From contig CAYLLA010000001.1 in NCBI GenBank assembly GCA_964384555.1, forward strand, positions 124,001 through 188,000: DNA of 64,000 nucleotides, in the 5' to 3' direction. The notes under the pieces were generated by a model. The model saw only the letters and a program-made list of their open reading frames with translations. It did not search any database and was not told where the DNA came from. Position numbers and translations under genes: made by a program. This DNA comes from CAG-390 sp964384555. Lineage in GTDB: Bacteria; Bacillota; Clostridia; Oscillospirales; CAG-272. Shown piece after piece: positions 41,909 to 50,790 of this stretch; positions within the stretch are counted from its first letter, which is position 1, and every line of letters begins with the position of its first letter.

Positions 41909-42379
41909 ATGAAACTGCTCTTCAAGCAAAGATTTTTCTCGTGGTTCGATAGCTACGATATATACAATGAGGCAGGGGAGAGCGCTTATGTCGTGCGCGG
42001 CGAGCTTGCCTGGGGGCATCTGTTGCGCATATACGATGCTGCAGGCCGCGAGGTGGGGTATATCAAGGAGCGCGTGCTTACATGGTTCCCTAAATTTGAG
42101 ATGTACCTTGGCGATAGCTATGTCGGCTGTATAAACAAAGAGTTCTCACTTTTTACTCCGCGCTTTAATATCGATTGTAACGGCTGGCAAGTGAGGGGTG
42201 ACTTTTTTGAGTGGGATTATGATATAGTGGATGCTCGCGGCGGTCATGTTGCCTCCGTTTCCAAGGAGCTCTTTAATTTCACCGATACATATGTGATAGA
42301 TGTGGCCTCACCCGATGATGCTGTGTGTGCGCTCATGCTCGTGCTCGCCATCGATGCCGAAAAGTGCTCGCGTAACTAA
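41909..42379 (+). CDS. LURP-one-related family protein
   Basis: A 156-residue beta-barrel protein of the Tubby-like/LURP-one group (YxjI-like). It is built of repeated short strands with central turns (FDSYDIYNEAGESAYVVRGEL, LLRIYDAAGREVGYIKE, FEMYLGDSYVGCINKEF, YDIVDARGGHVASVSKEL). These proteins often bind membrane lipids, but the role in bacteria is not known. The gene begins 32 bases after the S24 regulator with AAAGGAAG upstream and ends before a good terminator. Confidence 0.85.
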   Translation: MKLLFKQRFFSWFDSYDIYNEAGESAYVVRGELAWGHLLRIYDAAGREVGYIKERVLTWFPKFEMYLGDSYVGCINKEFSLFTPRFNIDCNGWQVRGDFFEWDYDIVDARGGHVASVSKELFNFTDTYVIDVASPDDAVCALMLVLAIDAEKCSRN

Positions 42380-42458
42380 AATGGGATAATGGTATCTTGG
42401 TATGCCCTTATTCTCGATGTTCCGATCCTTTTAGATCGATCTTCTGTACAAATACATA

Positions 42459-42503
42459 AAAAGCGTTCAAGCCTTGGATATCCGCGGCTTGAACGCTTTT
42501 TTC
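42459..42503 (+). terminator. Terminator after the LURP-one gene
   Basis: AAAAGCGTTCAAGCC (42459-42473) pairs with GGCTTGAACGCTTTT (42486-42500), followed by TTT. Bidirectional use with potD is possible. Confidence 0.9.
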
Positions 42504-42631
42504 GGTCTGCGCTGTGACAGAGAAATGTCACAGCGCTATATTTCGCTATATTTTATTTAGTTTGATCGCGATGCGGCAGGTGAAGCCGGTATCCGGTATC
42601 GGTCTTTACTTTAACTTTTTCCGACCTGCGC

Positions 42632-43897
42632 TCACACATAGAACTTGGCGCGATACCTCTTTTTGATGGCGCTGTAAACCGCCCATGCAATAAGAGCTAT
42701 AACTATCACCGCGCTTGTGGTGTATATTCCGCCGCCGATGGAGCTTTCTATCTTAAGATCCTCCCAACGCGAATTCATGTAATCGCGTGTTTCGTTTGAG
42801 AGGTTCTCGTAATAGGATGTAAGAAAGTCCACGTTCTCGGGGTAGAGGATAGAGTACGCATCCGGGTGCATCTCGTTCATGGCCTCGATGTAATCGGCGT
42901 TTTCGCGTACAAGCTTGTTGGGGCACGCGTAGCCGATATACTCGGCATTTGCGACTGCTGCTTCCTCCGAAAGGAGAAAGTTTATATAAGCCTCGGCAAC
43001 GTCCTTGTGTTGTGTCCCGCGCGGAATGCACACGGCATCAACAAAAACATTCGTGCCCTCGCGGGGATAATAAAATGCCAGATCCTCGTTGTCGCCGTAC
43101 ATCGTCAGAAAGTCACCTGCATAATACGGAGCGATGGCGGCGGATGCACCCTTCATTTTGTTGAAGATCTCATCCATTACATAGCTCTGCACCAGCGGCT
43201 TTTGCGCCTTGAGCGCCTCAAAGGCAAGGTCCCAATCCTCGTGTGCCGTGGTGTTAACGTCAATGCCGAGACGGTACATAGCTGTGCCAAATGCATCGCG
43301 CGGGTTGTTAAAGTTCAGTATCTTGCCGCTGTAGCGTTCGTCCCACATAAGCTCCCAACTGTCGGGCTCGCCCTCAACCATCGAGGTGTTGTAGATTATG
43401 CCTACCATGCCGTATGAGAAAGGGACGGAGTATTTGTTCTCGGGATCATAAAACAACCCCTTGTAATCATCAAGGATGTATTGATAATTCGGAATGTTTG
43501 AAAAGTCTATCTCCTCAAGCATCCCCTCCTCTATCATCAGCTCTATCATGTAGTCGGAGGGAATGACGATATCATATCTCACCGCGCCGCTTTTGAGCTT
43601 GGCGTACATATCCTCGTTTGAGGCATAGGTCGTGTAGTTAACGCGCACCCGCTTGCCGTAATTTTCAAAGTACCAAGCCTCAAATTCGGCATTGGTGTCA
43701 AATGTACCCTCCGAACCGTCGGAGATATACTCGCCCCAGTTGTAAACATTGAGCGTTACAGTACCGCCATCGCTGTCACCGCAGGCGGAAAGCGCAGGGA
43801 GCAGCAAAGCGGCCAAGGCCAAAAGGGCAACGGCGGCGGCAATGTGCCTGCGCGATGCGGCTTTTTTGTTTGCGTATTTTTTGATCTCGGGTCTCAC
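42632..43897 (-). CDS. potD: Spermidine/putrescine-binding protein with C-terminal membrane helix
   Basis: The substrate-binding part of the polyamine importer. The 421-residue protein has an N-terminal hydrophobic signal ending LLPALSACGDS (lipobox-like) and the PotD fold (LNVYNWGEYISD, VNYTTYASNEDMYAKL, FLLSEEAAVANAEYIGYA). It ends with a second hydrophobic segment (VIVIALIAWAVYSAI) and a basic tail. This C-terminal helix is not found in classical PotD and would anchor it twice. The start overlaps the potC stop by four bases. Confidence 0.92.
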   Translation of the reverse strand: MRPEIKKYANKKAASRRHIAAAVALLALAALLLPALSACGDSDGGTVTLNVYNWGEYISDGSEGTFDTNAEFEAWYFENYGKRVRVNYTTYASNEDMYAKLKSGAVRYDIVIPSDYMIELMIEEGMLEEIDFSNIPNYQYILDDYKGLFYDPENKYSVPFSYGMVGIIYNTSMVEGEPDSWELMWDERYSGKILNFNNPRDAFGTAMYRLGIDVNTTAHEDWDLAFEALKAQKPLVQSYVMDEIFNKMKGASAAIAPYYAGDFLTMYGDNEDLAFYYPREGTNVFVDAVCIPRGTQHKDVAEAYINFLLSEEAAVANAEYIGYACPNKLVRENADYIEAMNEMHPDAYSILYPENVDFLTSYYENLSNETRDYMNSRWEDLKIESSIGGGIYTTSAVIVIALIAWAVYSAIKKRYRAKFYV

Positions 43898-44739
43898 TTT
43901 GCCGCACCTCCTTTCGCCGCACTGCGGCCTCTCCGTGCTTTTTTCTTGCTGTTCTCCGAACGACCGCTGATGAAGTTGGAGAGGAGCAAAAGCACAAGGA
44001 TGGATATGATTATAAGGGTGGAGAGGGCGTAAATATCCGGCTTGACCTCTTTTTTGGTCATCGAGTAGATGAGTATGGGGAGAGTCTGAAAATCACTGCC
44101 GGAGGTGAAATAGCTGATAACGAAATCGTCAAGCGAGAGGGTGAATGCCATTATAAGACCGCTGAGCACACCGGGCAGAATTGCGGGTAACTCAACACGG
44201 AAGAAGGACTGAAGCGGCGTACAGCCGAGATCCAGTGCCGCCTCCGGCAGGTTGCGATCCATGCTTTTGAGCTTTGGCGTGACGTTTAGTATCACGTATG
44301 GAAGGTTGAATGTCACGTGCGCGGCAAAAAGAGTCCAAAAATTAAGCTTGTCCTCTGTCGCGCCTATCAGGGTACCGACAAAGACGAAAAGCAGCATCAT
44401 GGAAACACCGGTAACGATATCGGGGTTCATCATGGGTATGTTGGTGATCGATGTTACCGCGGCGCGCGCGCGGCGGGAGCGCATGCGGTCAAGTCCCACG
44501 GCGGCACATGTGCCTATCACTGTGGCGGTCAGCGATGAGCTGACGGCAAGGATCAGGGTGTTGCGCAGTGCGCCGAAAACATCACTGCTGCGGAACAGCT
44601 CGCTGTACCAGTAAAGGGAAAAGCCCGAAAAAACACCGGTGCTTGCGGTGCTGTTAAAGGAAAAGAGGATAAGCACCGCTATCGGCGCGTAAAGAATGAT
44701 ATAGCAGATAGCTATAAAAATACGGGAAAGATGCTTCAT
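43894..44739 (-). CDS. potC: Polyamine ABC permease subunit C
   Basis: A six-helix inner-membrane permease of 281 residues. The EAA motif (EAALDLGCTPLQSFFRVELP) contacts the PotA ATPase. Its basic tail (SENSKKKARRGRSAAKGG) is long for the family. It overlaps potB by four bases and potD by four, so the four genes are made from one transcript. Substrate (spermidine/putrescine) follows from the operon partners. Confidence 0.93.
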   Translation of the reverse strand: MKHLSRIFIAICYIILYAPIAVLILFSFNSTASTGVFSGFSLYWYSELFRSSDVFGALRNTLILAVSSSLTATVIGTCAAVGLDRMRSRRARAAVTSITNIPMMNPDIVTGVSMMLLFVFVGTLIGATEDKLNFWTLFAAHVTFNLPYVILNVTPKLKSMDRNLPEAALDLGCTPLQSFFRVELPAILPGVLSGLIMAFTLSLDDFVISYFTSGSDFQTLPILIYSMTKKEVKPDIYALSTLIIISILVLLLLSNFISGRSENSKKKARRGRSAAKGGAAK

Positions 44740-45575
44740 ACTATCATACCTCCGCTAACATCATCGTCATCCCCTGCAAAGTGGTTCATGACGGCAATAG
44801 AGATAAGGATGAGTATCATCATAACGAGCGATATCGACGCGCCGACATTATATGTGTCGGGGCGCTGGAACTGCCGTTCTATCGTGTCTCCTATCAGATC
44901 AAATGTGCCGCCGCCCAGCTTTTGCGAGATGTAAAAGGTGCTGATGGATGGAACAAAGACCATTGTAACTCCGGAGATGACACCGGAGACGGAGAGGGGG
45001 AATATTACACTGCGAAGTACGCCAAGGCTGTTACAGCCGAGATCCTGCGCCGCTTCAATGAGCCGAGTATCCATTTTTGACATTGTAGTATATATCGGCA
45101 GGAGCATATAGGGGAAGAAATTATATACCATGCCGAATATCACCGCGCCTGGCGTGCCTACGATGTGAAGCTCAGGCAGTCCTATCGACGTTACAAGCTT
45201 GTTCAAAAAGCCGCCATCATCAAGTATTGCAAGCATGGAGTAGGTCCTGATAAGCAGGTTCATCCACATGGGGAGCATAGCAAGCATTATCAGCGCACGC
45301 TGTGTGCGTTCCCCTGTGCGGGATATGGCATATGCCAACGGGTAGGCTATCAAAAGGCAAACGACGGTAGCGATGATAGCAAAGCAGACCGAGAGCAAGA
45401 AGGTCTCCGAGTAATCTGCAAGGGATGTGATGTTTTCAAAGGTAAAGTTGCCCTCGCTGTCGGTAAACGCGTAATAAAGCACGAATAACAGCGGTGCAAC
45501 AATAAACAGCACCGACCACACTATGTGCGGTGCGGCCGCGGCGGCGCGCAAAAGATTCCTATTTTTCGGTGTCAT
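44736..45575 (-). CDS. potB: Polyamine ABC permease subunit B
   Basis: A 279-residue membrane permease with six helices and the EAA loop EAAQDLGCNSLGVLRSVIFP. It forms the channel with PotC. A short stretch after the last helix is acidic (GDDDDVSGG). The start overlaps the potA stop by four bases. Confidence 0.93.
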   Translation of the reverse strand: MTPKNRNLLRAAAAAPHIVWSVLFIVAPLLFVLYYAFTDSEGNFTFENITSLADYSETFLLSVCFAIIATVVCLLIAYPLAYAISRTGERTQRALIMLAMLPMWMNLLIRTYSMLAILDDGGFLNKLVTSIGLPELHIVGTPGAVIFGMVYNFFPYMLLPIYTTMSKMDTRLIEAAQDLGCNSLGVLRSVIFPLSVSGVISGVTMVFVPSISTFYISQKLGGGTFDLIGDTIERQFQRPDTYNVGASISLVMMILILISIAVMNHFAGDDDDVSGGMIV

Positions 45576-46693
45576 TCCTCTGCCTCCACAATGTCGGAGA
45601 GATGCTCCATCTCATCGCTGAAGGTGGAATAGTCGCCGAATTTGCCGGAATATTCGGAGCGGCGCATTACCTGTATCTCGTTGGGGTCGATGGAGATGCC
45701 GATCGTCTGACCAGGCGCAAAGCGGTCGGTTGTCTCTATCATCCATTTAAAGTTATCAATGTCGGCAATGACCTCGTAATAGTCGCCCTTGAATGTAACA
45801 CTTGTAACGCGGCCGGTCAGCATGCTCTCGCCAACGGGAACGATATCGATGTCCTCCGGGCGAACAACAACGTCAACAGGCTCGTTTTTGGCAAAGCCGT
45901 GATCCTCGCATTTAAACTTTTGGCCGGCAAAGGAGACGAGGTAGTCCTCGTTCATAACACCGGAAACTATATTCGATTCACCGATAAAGTCGGCAACAAA
46001 AGCGTTTTCCGGCTCGTTGTATATCTTTTCGGGAGTGCCTATCTGCTGGATCTTACCGTCCGCCATAACAACTATCGTGTCGGACATCGAGAGGGCCTCC
46101 TCCTGATCGTGCGTAACGTAAATAAAGGTAATGCCGGTGCGGCGTTGCATCTGCTTCAGTTCCACCTGCATGTCCTTGCGGAGCTTAAGATCCAGCGCTC
46201 CGAGCGGCTCGTCAAGCAAAAGGAGCTTGGGGCGGTTGATAAGCGCACGTGCTATTGCCACGCGCTGCTGCTGACCGCCGGAAAGATTGGTCACGCGGCG
46301 TGTCTCAAAGCCCTTGAGGTTGACAAGGGAGAGCATGCTTTTGACTTCCTCACGGATCTTGGCATCCGGCATCTTTTTAAGTCGGAGGCCGAAGGCGATA
46401 TTTTCATAAACGTTAAGATGGGGGAATAGCGCATAACGTTGGAAAACGGTGTTGACCTGCCGTTTATAGGGGGGCAGATCGTTAATGCGTTTACCCTCAA
46501 ACATTACATCTCCCGAGTCGGGCGTTACAAAGCCGCCTATTATCCTCAGTGTTGTGGTCTTGCCGCAGCCGGAGGGACCGAGAAGAGTTACAAATTCCTC
46601 GTTGTGTACGTCGAGGTCGATCGAGCGAAGCACTTGTTCGCCGTCAAATTCCTTGGAGACTGAGTGTAGCTCCACAAGCTTTTCATTGTTCAT
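45572..46693 (-). CDS. potA: Polyamine ABC ATPase
   Basis: A 373-residue ATPase of the importer. Walker A is GPSGCGKTT, the signature is LSGGQQQRVAIARAL, Walker B is LLLLDEPLGALD, and the switch His is in YVTHDQEEALS. A C-terminal TOBE-like domain (about 245-360) ends in an acidic tail. AAAGGAAAG lies before the ATG. A leader of about 165 bases with a strong stem-loop separates it from the promoter. Confidence 0.95.
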   Translation of the reverse strand: MNNEKLVELHSVSKEFDGEQVLRSIDLDVHNEEFVTLLGPSGCGKTTTLRIIGGFVTPDSGDVMFEGKRINDLPPYKRQVNTVFQRYALFPHLNVYENIAFGLRLKKMPDAKIREEVKSMLSLVNLKGFETRRVTNLSGGQQQRVAIARALINRPKLLLLDEPLGALDLKLRKDMQVELKQMQRRTGITFIYVTHDQEEALSMSDTIVVMADGKIQQIGTPEKIYNEPENAFVADFIGESNIVSGVMNEDYLVSFAGQKFKCEDHGFAKNEPVDVVVRPEDIDIVPVGESMLTGRVTSVTFKGDYYEVIADIDNFKWMIETTDRFAPGQTIGISIDPNEIQVMRRSEYSGKFGDYSTFSDEMEHLSDIVEAEE

Positions 46694-46759
46694 TCCGATA
46701 CTTTCCTTTTGTATAAAAAATCCGGAACGGGTCTATGTCACACAACGGAAAAAAGCAAT

Positions 46760-46825
46760 ACAAACCGCACGGGATATAAAATAGGGTCTGCCATCGGCAG
46801 CCAACTTATTCCCCCGGCGGTTTGT
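46760..46825 (-). promoter_or_regulatory. Structured leader of the pot operon
   Basis: In the 5' leader, ACAAACCGC pairs with GCGGTTTGT (46760-46768 and 46817-46825), extended inward by CGGG/CCCG pairing. It encloses the small hairpin CTGCC-GAT-GGCAG. A purine-rich unpaired arm follows. It may be an RNA regulator of polyamine uptake; no known polyamine riboswitch is recognised. Confidence 0.45.
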
Positions 46826-46866
46826 AAAAAAGCCGTGTGTACCTGCGTACCTCGTTTTCCGCTCAT

Positions 46867-46895
46867 ATTGTAGCAGATAATGCGCGCTTTTGCAA
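46867..46895 (-). promoter_or_regulatory. Sigma-A promoter of potABCD
   Basis: On the minus strand: TTGCAA (46890-46895), a 17-base spacer, TACAAT (46867-46872). Confidence 0.75.
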
Positions 46896-47061
46896 TAGTA
46901 TTTGATAAAAAAGTTGCCCAAAAATCGAAAAAAATCAAAATCTGCGCCCGAATGCTCGCAAAAACTCAAAAAAGGGCGGGTATTTCTCGAAAAAACTCTT
47001 AAATCCTCAAAAAATCTCTGCCGTCCTCATCCCCGCAGCCCGCGAACGCACGACCGCCCCA
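46896..47061. other. A-rich gap between the pot promoter and the M50 gene
   Basis: This stretch is A/C-biased on the plus strand. It has no convincing frame, hairpin or promoter that I can name. Confidence 0.4.
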
Positions 47062-47664
47062 TCACCCCTCCCCCTCCAAAAACACACGGGAAAATACAGA
47101 GGCAGAAAAAACAAAAAGCGAGAGGGAGGAGCCGCGGCAAAGCAAAAGATAAACAGAAAGTCCCCAAAGCACCAAAAGGGAAAGTATCGTTCCCGCGCCC
47201 AAAATGGCGGATGAGGCACGCGGGCCGAGTGCGCGACATGTGACTGCCGCCAGCATCCGCCCGCCGTCAAAGCCGTCTATCGGTAAAAGATTAAGAGCGG
47301 CCAGAAATAGCGACACGGCAAAAAAATTAAAAGCCGTACCGTGAGAGCTGAATCCCGCGGTGTCGGCAAACAGCAGATATGTCAGCGCGGCAGATATAAG
47401 ATTTGCTCCGGGTCCCGCCGCGCAAAGCGCCCACTCGCGCCCGTAGGATATCAGAGCGCCGTGCGTTTTTATCGTTGCGCCGAGCGGGCCTATCTCAAGC
47501 GAATGCAGACCTATCCCCAAAACGCGCGCCGCAAAAAGATGCCCGCATTCGTGTATCACCGCCGCCGCAAGAGAGGGCAGGGCAATATCCGGTGGCTGAA
47601 ATATAAGCATTATCGCAATCAGTGCGGCGGGGAGCGCACTTATCTTTAAAAAGCCTATCTTCAT
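47062..47664 (-). CDS. SpoIVFB-like M50 membrane metalloprotease
   Basis: A 200-residue intramembrane zinc protease. Motif HECGH lies in helix AVIHECGHLFAARVLGIGL (about residues 37-41) and the second motif is LPIDGFDGGRML. It is shorter than SpoIVFB but similar in layout. Spore-formers use SpoIVFB to activate sigma-K; whether this gene does so is unproven, since no spoIVFA partner lies next to it. The start is uncertain: ATG 47664 opens straight into the hydrophobic head, while ATG 47706 has no ribosome binding site. Confidence 0.82.
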   Translation of the reverse strand: MKIGFLKISALPAALIAIMLIFQPPDIALPSLAAAVIHECGHLFAARVLGIGLHSLEIGPLGATIKTHGALISYGREWALCAAGPGANLISAALTYLLFADTAGFSSHGTAFNFFAVSLFLAALNLLPIDGFDGGRMLAAVTCRALGPRASSAILGAGTILSLLVLWGLSVYLLLCRGSSLSLFVFSASVFSRVFLEGEG

Positions 47665-47705
47665 TACAAGTAAATAATATACCCTCACTTTTTTTGCTGC
47701 GGTCA

Positions 47706-47734
47706 TTGCATTATCGCGTCGAATATGATAAAAT
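47706..47734 (+). promoter_or_regulatory. Sigma-A promoter of the HAD gene
   Basis: TTGCAT (47706-47711), a 17-base spacer and TAAAAT (47729-47734). Confidence 0.65.
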
Positions 47735-47849
47735 ATACACAGTGGGGTGCCGCAGTATCACCGCACGTGCGGGGGCTGTTGCATCAGGGCGGTGTGATCG
47801 AAAAATAATTGCGATCAAACCAAAATAAATCGTGAGTGAGAATTTGAAA

Positions 47850-48512
47850 ATGGATATGAATCAAGCCTGCGAGAAGCTTAAACAGGCAAAATGGATCTTT
47901 TTTGATATGGGGTACACATTGGTGGACGAGTATGGTGAGCATTGCCGCCGTGCCGAGATCGCCATAGCGCGTGCGGCTGAGCGCGGTGTGCATATAACTC
48001 TTGATGAATTTATGGGGAGAGCCGAGGCGTTCGGTGCGGCGGGACATTCGCCGATTGGCCGCACCTGCAAGAGCATAGGGGTGGAGCATATCCCGTACAC
48101 CGCGGAGGGCGAGCGACCTTATCCCGCGGCGGCCGAGGTGCTGTCTCGCCTTGCAAAAAGATATAAGCTCGGCATCATTGCAAACCAACTGCCGGGTGCG
48201 GCCGAACGTTTGCACCGCTTTGGGCTTGACGATAATATATCCGTCATAATGGCAAGCGCCGAGTGCGGTATGGAAAAGCCCGCGCCGGATATATTTTTGG
48301 CGGCGCTTGATGCAGCAGGGTGTACCGCGGGTGAGGCCGTAATGGTTGGCGACAGAGCGGATAACGATATAAAGCCCGCACATGAATGCGGCATGATGAC
48401 GGTGCGCGTGCACCAAGGCTTTTTTGCCAAATATACACCCGCAGGTGAGGGCTACACGGCAGATCTTGAGCTTGCGGACATCGGCGAGTTGCCCGCGGCC
48501 TTTGGCGTGTGA
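47850..48512 (+). CDS. HAD-superfamily hydrolase
   Basis: A 220-residue phosphatase-like protein. HAD motif I is WIFFDMGYTLVDE, with nucleophile Asp and an unusual Met in place of the second Asp-adjacent Leu/Gly form. Motif II is near LGIIANQ (Asn replacing Ser/Thr), motif III is Lys in GMEKPAPDIF, and motif IV is MVGDRADNDIKPA. Overall it matches the YjjG/PhoE-like group of small-molecule phosphatases. The start is unclear, with ATG at 47850 or 47856 and a weak GTG at 47832. The gene stands alone, so the substrate is unknown. Confidence 0.8.
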   Translation: MDMNQACEKLKQAKWIFFDMGYTLVDEYGEHCRRAEIAIARAAERGVHITLDEFMGRAEAFGAAGHSPIGRTCKSIGVEHIPYTAEGERPYPAAAEVLSRLAKRYKLGIIANQLPGAAERLHRFGLDDNISVIMASAECGMEKPAPDIFLAALDAAGCTAGEAVMVGDRADNDIKPAHECGMMTVRVHQGFFAKYTPAGEGYTADLELADIGELPAAFGV

Positions 48513-48571
48513 CACATCGGTGATTCCCACCGAAAGCTTATAAAAAAGAATAAAAAAATTATAGTCTGCTA

Positions 48572-48600
48572 TTGACAATCCAATGACTGCGTGATATAAT
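48572..48600 (+). promoter_or_regulatory. Strong sigma-A promoter of the DUF1836-flotillin genes
   Basis: TTGACA (48572-48577), a 17-base spacer and TATAAT (48595-48600), a perfect consensus. Confidence 0.92.
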
Positions 48601-48642
48601 AAAATCATCGCAAGACAAATGACAGATAAGAAGGAGGAGAAA

Positions 48643-49227
48643 ATGAATCTTCAGATCAATGATGTGTACATTCCCGGAACCATACTCCGCCGCGAGGCGA
48701 TGGGGAATGTTACCGGAATGGATTTCTTGAAGAAGATATTTTACATTCAGGACGGCATAATGCTGTCGCAAATCAGGGAGATATCCGGCATTGATGGTTC
48801 TACCCTGCAAAACTGGACCAAGCGCGGCTGGGTAGCCAACGCAAAGCTTAAAAAGTATGATATCGATCAGCTGGCGCATATCCTCATAATAAATATGCTC
48901 CGCTCCTGCATGCAGCTCGATAAGATAGCATTTCTCATATCATATATCAACGGGCGCGTTTATGACCGCTCGGACGATATAATCAGAGATTCACAGCTCT
49001 ATGATTACATCTGCCGTATACTTGACGATCTTATGATATCAGGCGGAGAAACGAATGAGACCACACTGCGTGAGTGCATTGCAAGGGTCACATCCGACTA
49101 TGAAGAAAAGATCGGCGGTGCACGCCGTCGCCTTAACACGGCGCTTGAGATAATCGTTATCGCATATTACGCATCCATCATCAAAAGCGGGTCGGATGCC
49201 ATGGTCGATCGCTTGATGAAAGCCTGA
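48643..49227 (+). CDS. DUF1836 family predicted DNA-binding protein
   Basis: A 194-residue protein. Residues 30-80 contain a MerR-like winged helix region (YIQDGIMLSQIREISGIDGS, TLQNWTKRGWVANAKLKKYD). The rest is helical (LAHILIINMLRSCMQLDKIAFLI...). DUF1836 proteins are frequent in Bacillota and behave as MerR-like regulators by fold, with function unknown. AAGGAGGAG precedes the ATG. It comes first after a consensus promoter and before the membrane and flotillin genes, so it may regulate them. Confidence 0.82.
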   Translation: MNLQINDVYIPGTILRREAMGNVTGMDFLKKIFYIQDGIMLSQIREISGIDGSTLQNWTKRGWVANAKLKKYDIDQLAHILIINMLRSCMQLDKIAFLISYINGRVYDRSDDIIRDSQLYDYICRILDDLMISGGETNETTLRECIARVTSDYEEKIGGARRRLNTALEIIVIAYYASIIKSGSDAMVDRLMKA

Positions 49228-49276
49228 TCCGCGGTCGCACGACCTATATAAACTATACTGAAAGGAATCTATTGTT

Positions 49277-49879
49277 ATGATAAACTGGTGGAACGGACTT
49301 GAACTGGTCCAACAGATATTTGCACTGATAGCCATACCGTCCACGGCATTGCTCATCATCCAAACAGTGCTTCAACTCATCGGCATCGGGGATGACGGCA
49401 TGGATCTTGACGGCGACGGTATACCGGATACCGATATAGATGCTGCATCCATCGATGACGGCCTGACTCTTTTCTCGGTGCGCGGTATACTTTCAATGCT
49501 CTGCATCACAGGCTGGCTCGGTGTCGGTCTGCTTGAGACCTCGCTCCCCGATTGGGCGGCGGTGCTTATTTCCGTTGCGGCGGGCATTGCAACGCTCGTA
49601 GGTATCGCATTTTTGATGCGCGGTATTTTGCGCTTGCAGTCGTCCGGCAATATAGATATCTCAAACGCCGTCGGTAAGGTGGCGCAGATATACATACCCA
49701 TCCCCGCCGCAGGGCATGGCTCCGGCAAGGTGACCATCACCCTGCAGGAGAAGTTTTGCGAGTACAGTGCCATCACCGCAGGCAGTGAAGCGTTGGCCAC
49801 CGGTCGATATGTAAGAGTGGTCGCCGTGGGAGACGGTGACGTTTTGGTGGTCGAGCCGCTTGACGGCAATGCAAAATAA
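49277..49879 (+). CDS. NfeD-like membrane protein (YuaF type)
   Basis: A 200-residue protein with three membrane helices (about 15-35, 72-95, 97-117) and a C-terminal OB-fold NfeD domain (about 125-195, VGKVAQIYIPIPAAGHGSGKVTI...GRYVRVVAV). Between helices 1 and 2 is an acidic Asp-rich loop (DDGMDLDGDGIPDTDID) that looks like a calcium-binding dockerin-type repeat. B. subtilis yuaF-yuaG pairs the same protein with flotillin, and flotillin is encoded two genes downstream here. Confidence 0.88.
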   Translation: MINWWNGLELVQQIFALIAIPSTALLIIQTVLQLIGIGDDGMDLDGDGIPDTDIDAASIDDGLTLFSVRGILSMLCITGWLGVGLLETSLPDWAAVLISVAAGIATLVGIAFLMRGILRLQSSGNIDISNAVGKVAQIYIPIPAAGHGSGKVTITLQEKFCEYSAITAGSEALATGRYVRVVAVGDGDVLVVEPLDGNAK

Positions 49880-49943
49880 TAAAAAATCTAAAAAATAAAA
49901 GCTATCCGCAAGGAGACCGAGCAATTCCGAGGAATCAAAAAGC

Positions 49944-50711
49944 ATGAACTATCGTCGCAATAAAAAGTATTTTGAGCAGGTAAATAAAGTCTACCCGATC
50001 GTCATCGCAGCCGCGCTTATCGCCATCGGCTTTATAATGGTCGTTTTTTTGGCCGGCACGCACGGCTTGCCGCAGGGACTTATGATGATGATAGGTCTCC
50101 CGTTGCTCGTTGGTGGCATAATTCTTGCCACCACCATATCCGCGGTCAGGATAAAGGATTCGGAGATAGATGAGAACACCGCGTCTCTCCTTGAGGCCTT
50201 TGAGGGGAGATTTAATGAGAAATTTATAAAGACCGATGTGCGGCGCTATAAAAACGAACAACGCTACGGCGACCATTCCGCCGCGCACCATACCGAGCCG
50301 ATCTTCTTCGGTACATACTTTTTTGACGATGAGAACGCGCTTTTCAAGCGCGGCGGTGATGGGCGTGAGCGCTCCTCTGTTTACTCGCTCTCCGGCTTTA
50401 TGCTAAAGCCTACATCGATCTGCATCGGTGAGAGATACGTGGATATCATCGACGGCAGCATGCGCGAATCCTTTGTTGAGCTGCCCTACACCTCGCTCTC
50501 CGGTGTGAGATACGAGGATACCGAGGCAAGCGACAAGGTATATGTGGGCAAAACAAAATACCGCCATATAATACTTACACGCAACGACGGCACGACAGCC
50601 GCAGATCTGCCCGTCCTTGCCGCCGCGGATGCCGACTCGTATATCGATGAGATAGGTACGCGCATCTCCCGCGCGAGCGAGCAGGAGCATCGTGACTATC
50701 CCCTCGAATAA
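49944..50711 (+). CDS. Unidentified two-helix membrane protein of the flotillin operon
   Basis: A 255-residue protein: two membrane helices (about 18-38 and 45-65) and a large cytoplasmic or extracellular domain. The late part (SSVYSLSGFMLKPTSICIGERYVDIIDGSMRESFVELPYTSLSG...) has the look of a pleckstrin-like or DUF-type beta domain used for membrane binding. It lies between the NfeD-like and flotillin genes with GGAAT upstream, so it probably belongs to the same membrane complex. I do not recognise the family. Confidence 0.65.
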   Translation: MNYRRNKKYFEQVNKVYPIVIAAALIAIGFIMVVFLAGTHGLPQGLMMMIGLPLLVGGIILATTISAVRIKDSEIDENTASLLEAFEGRFNEKFIKTDVRRYKNEQRYGDHSAAHHTEPIFFGTYFFDDENALFKRGGDGRERSSVYSLSGFMLKPTSICIGERYVDIIDGSMRESFVELPYTSLSGVRYEDTEASDKVYVGKTKYRHIILTRNDGTTAADLPVLAAADADSYIDEIGTRISRASEQEHRDYPLE

Positions 50712-50790
50712 GCTCTCCCGCAATGATCCTAATTAAAAGATCGAAAAAGAAAATCATTACAATAAAATCAATTCAGAAAGGATCTATCAA

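Noticed and set aside
43894..45575. Frameshift in the pot operon
   Set aside because: The four-base ATGA overlaps between potA, potB, potC and potD are normal translational coupling and every reading frame is intact.
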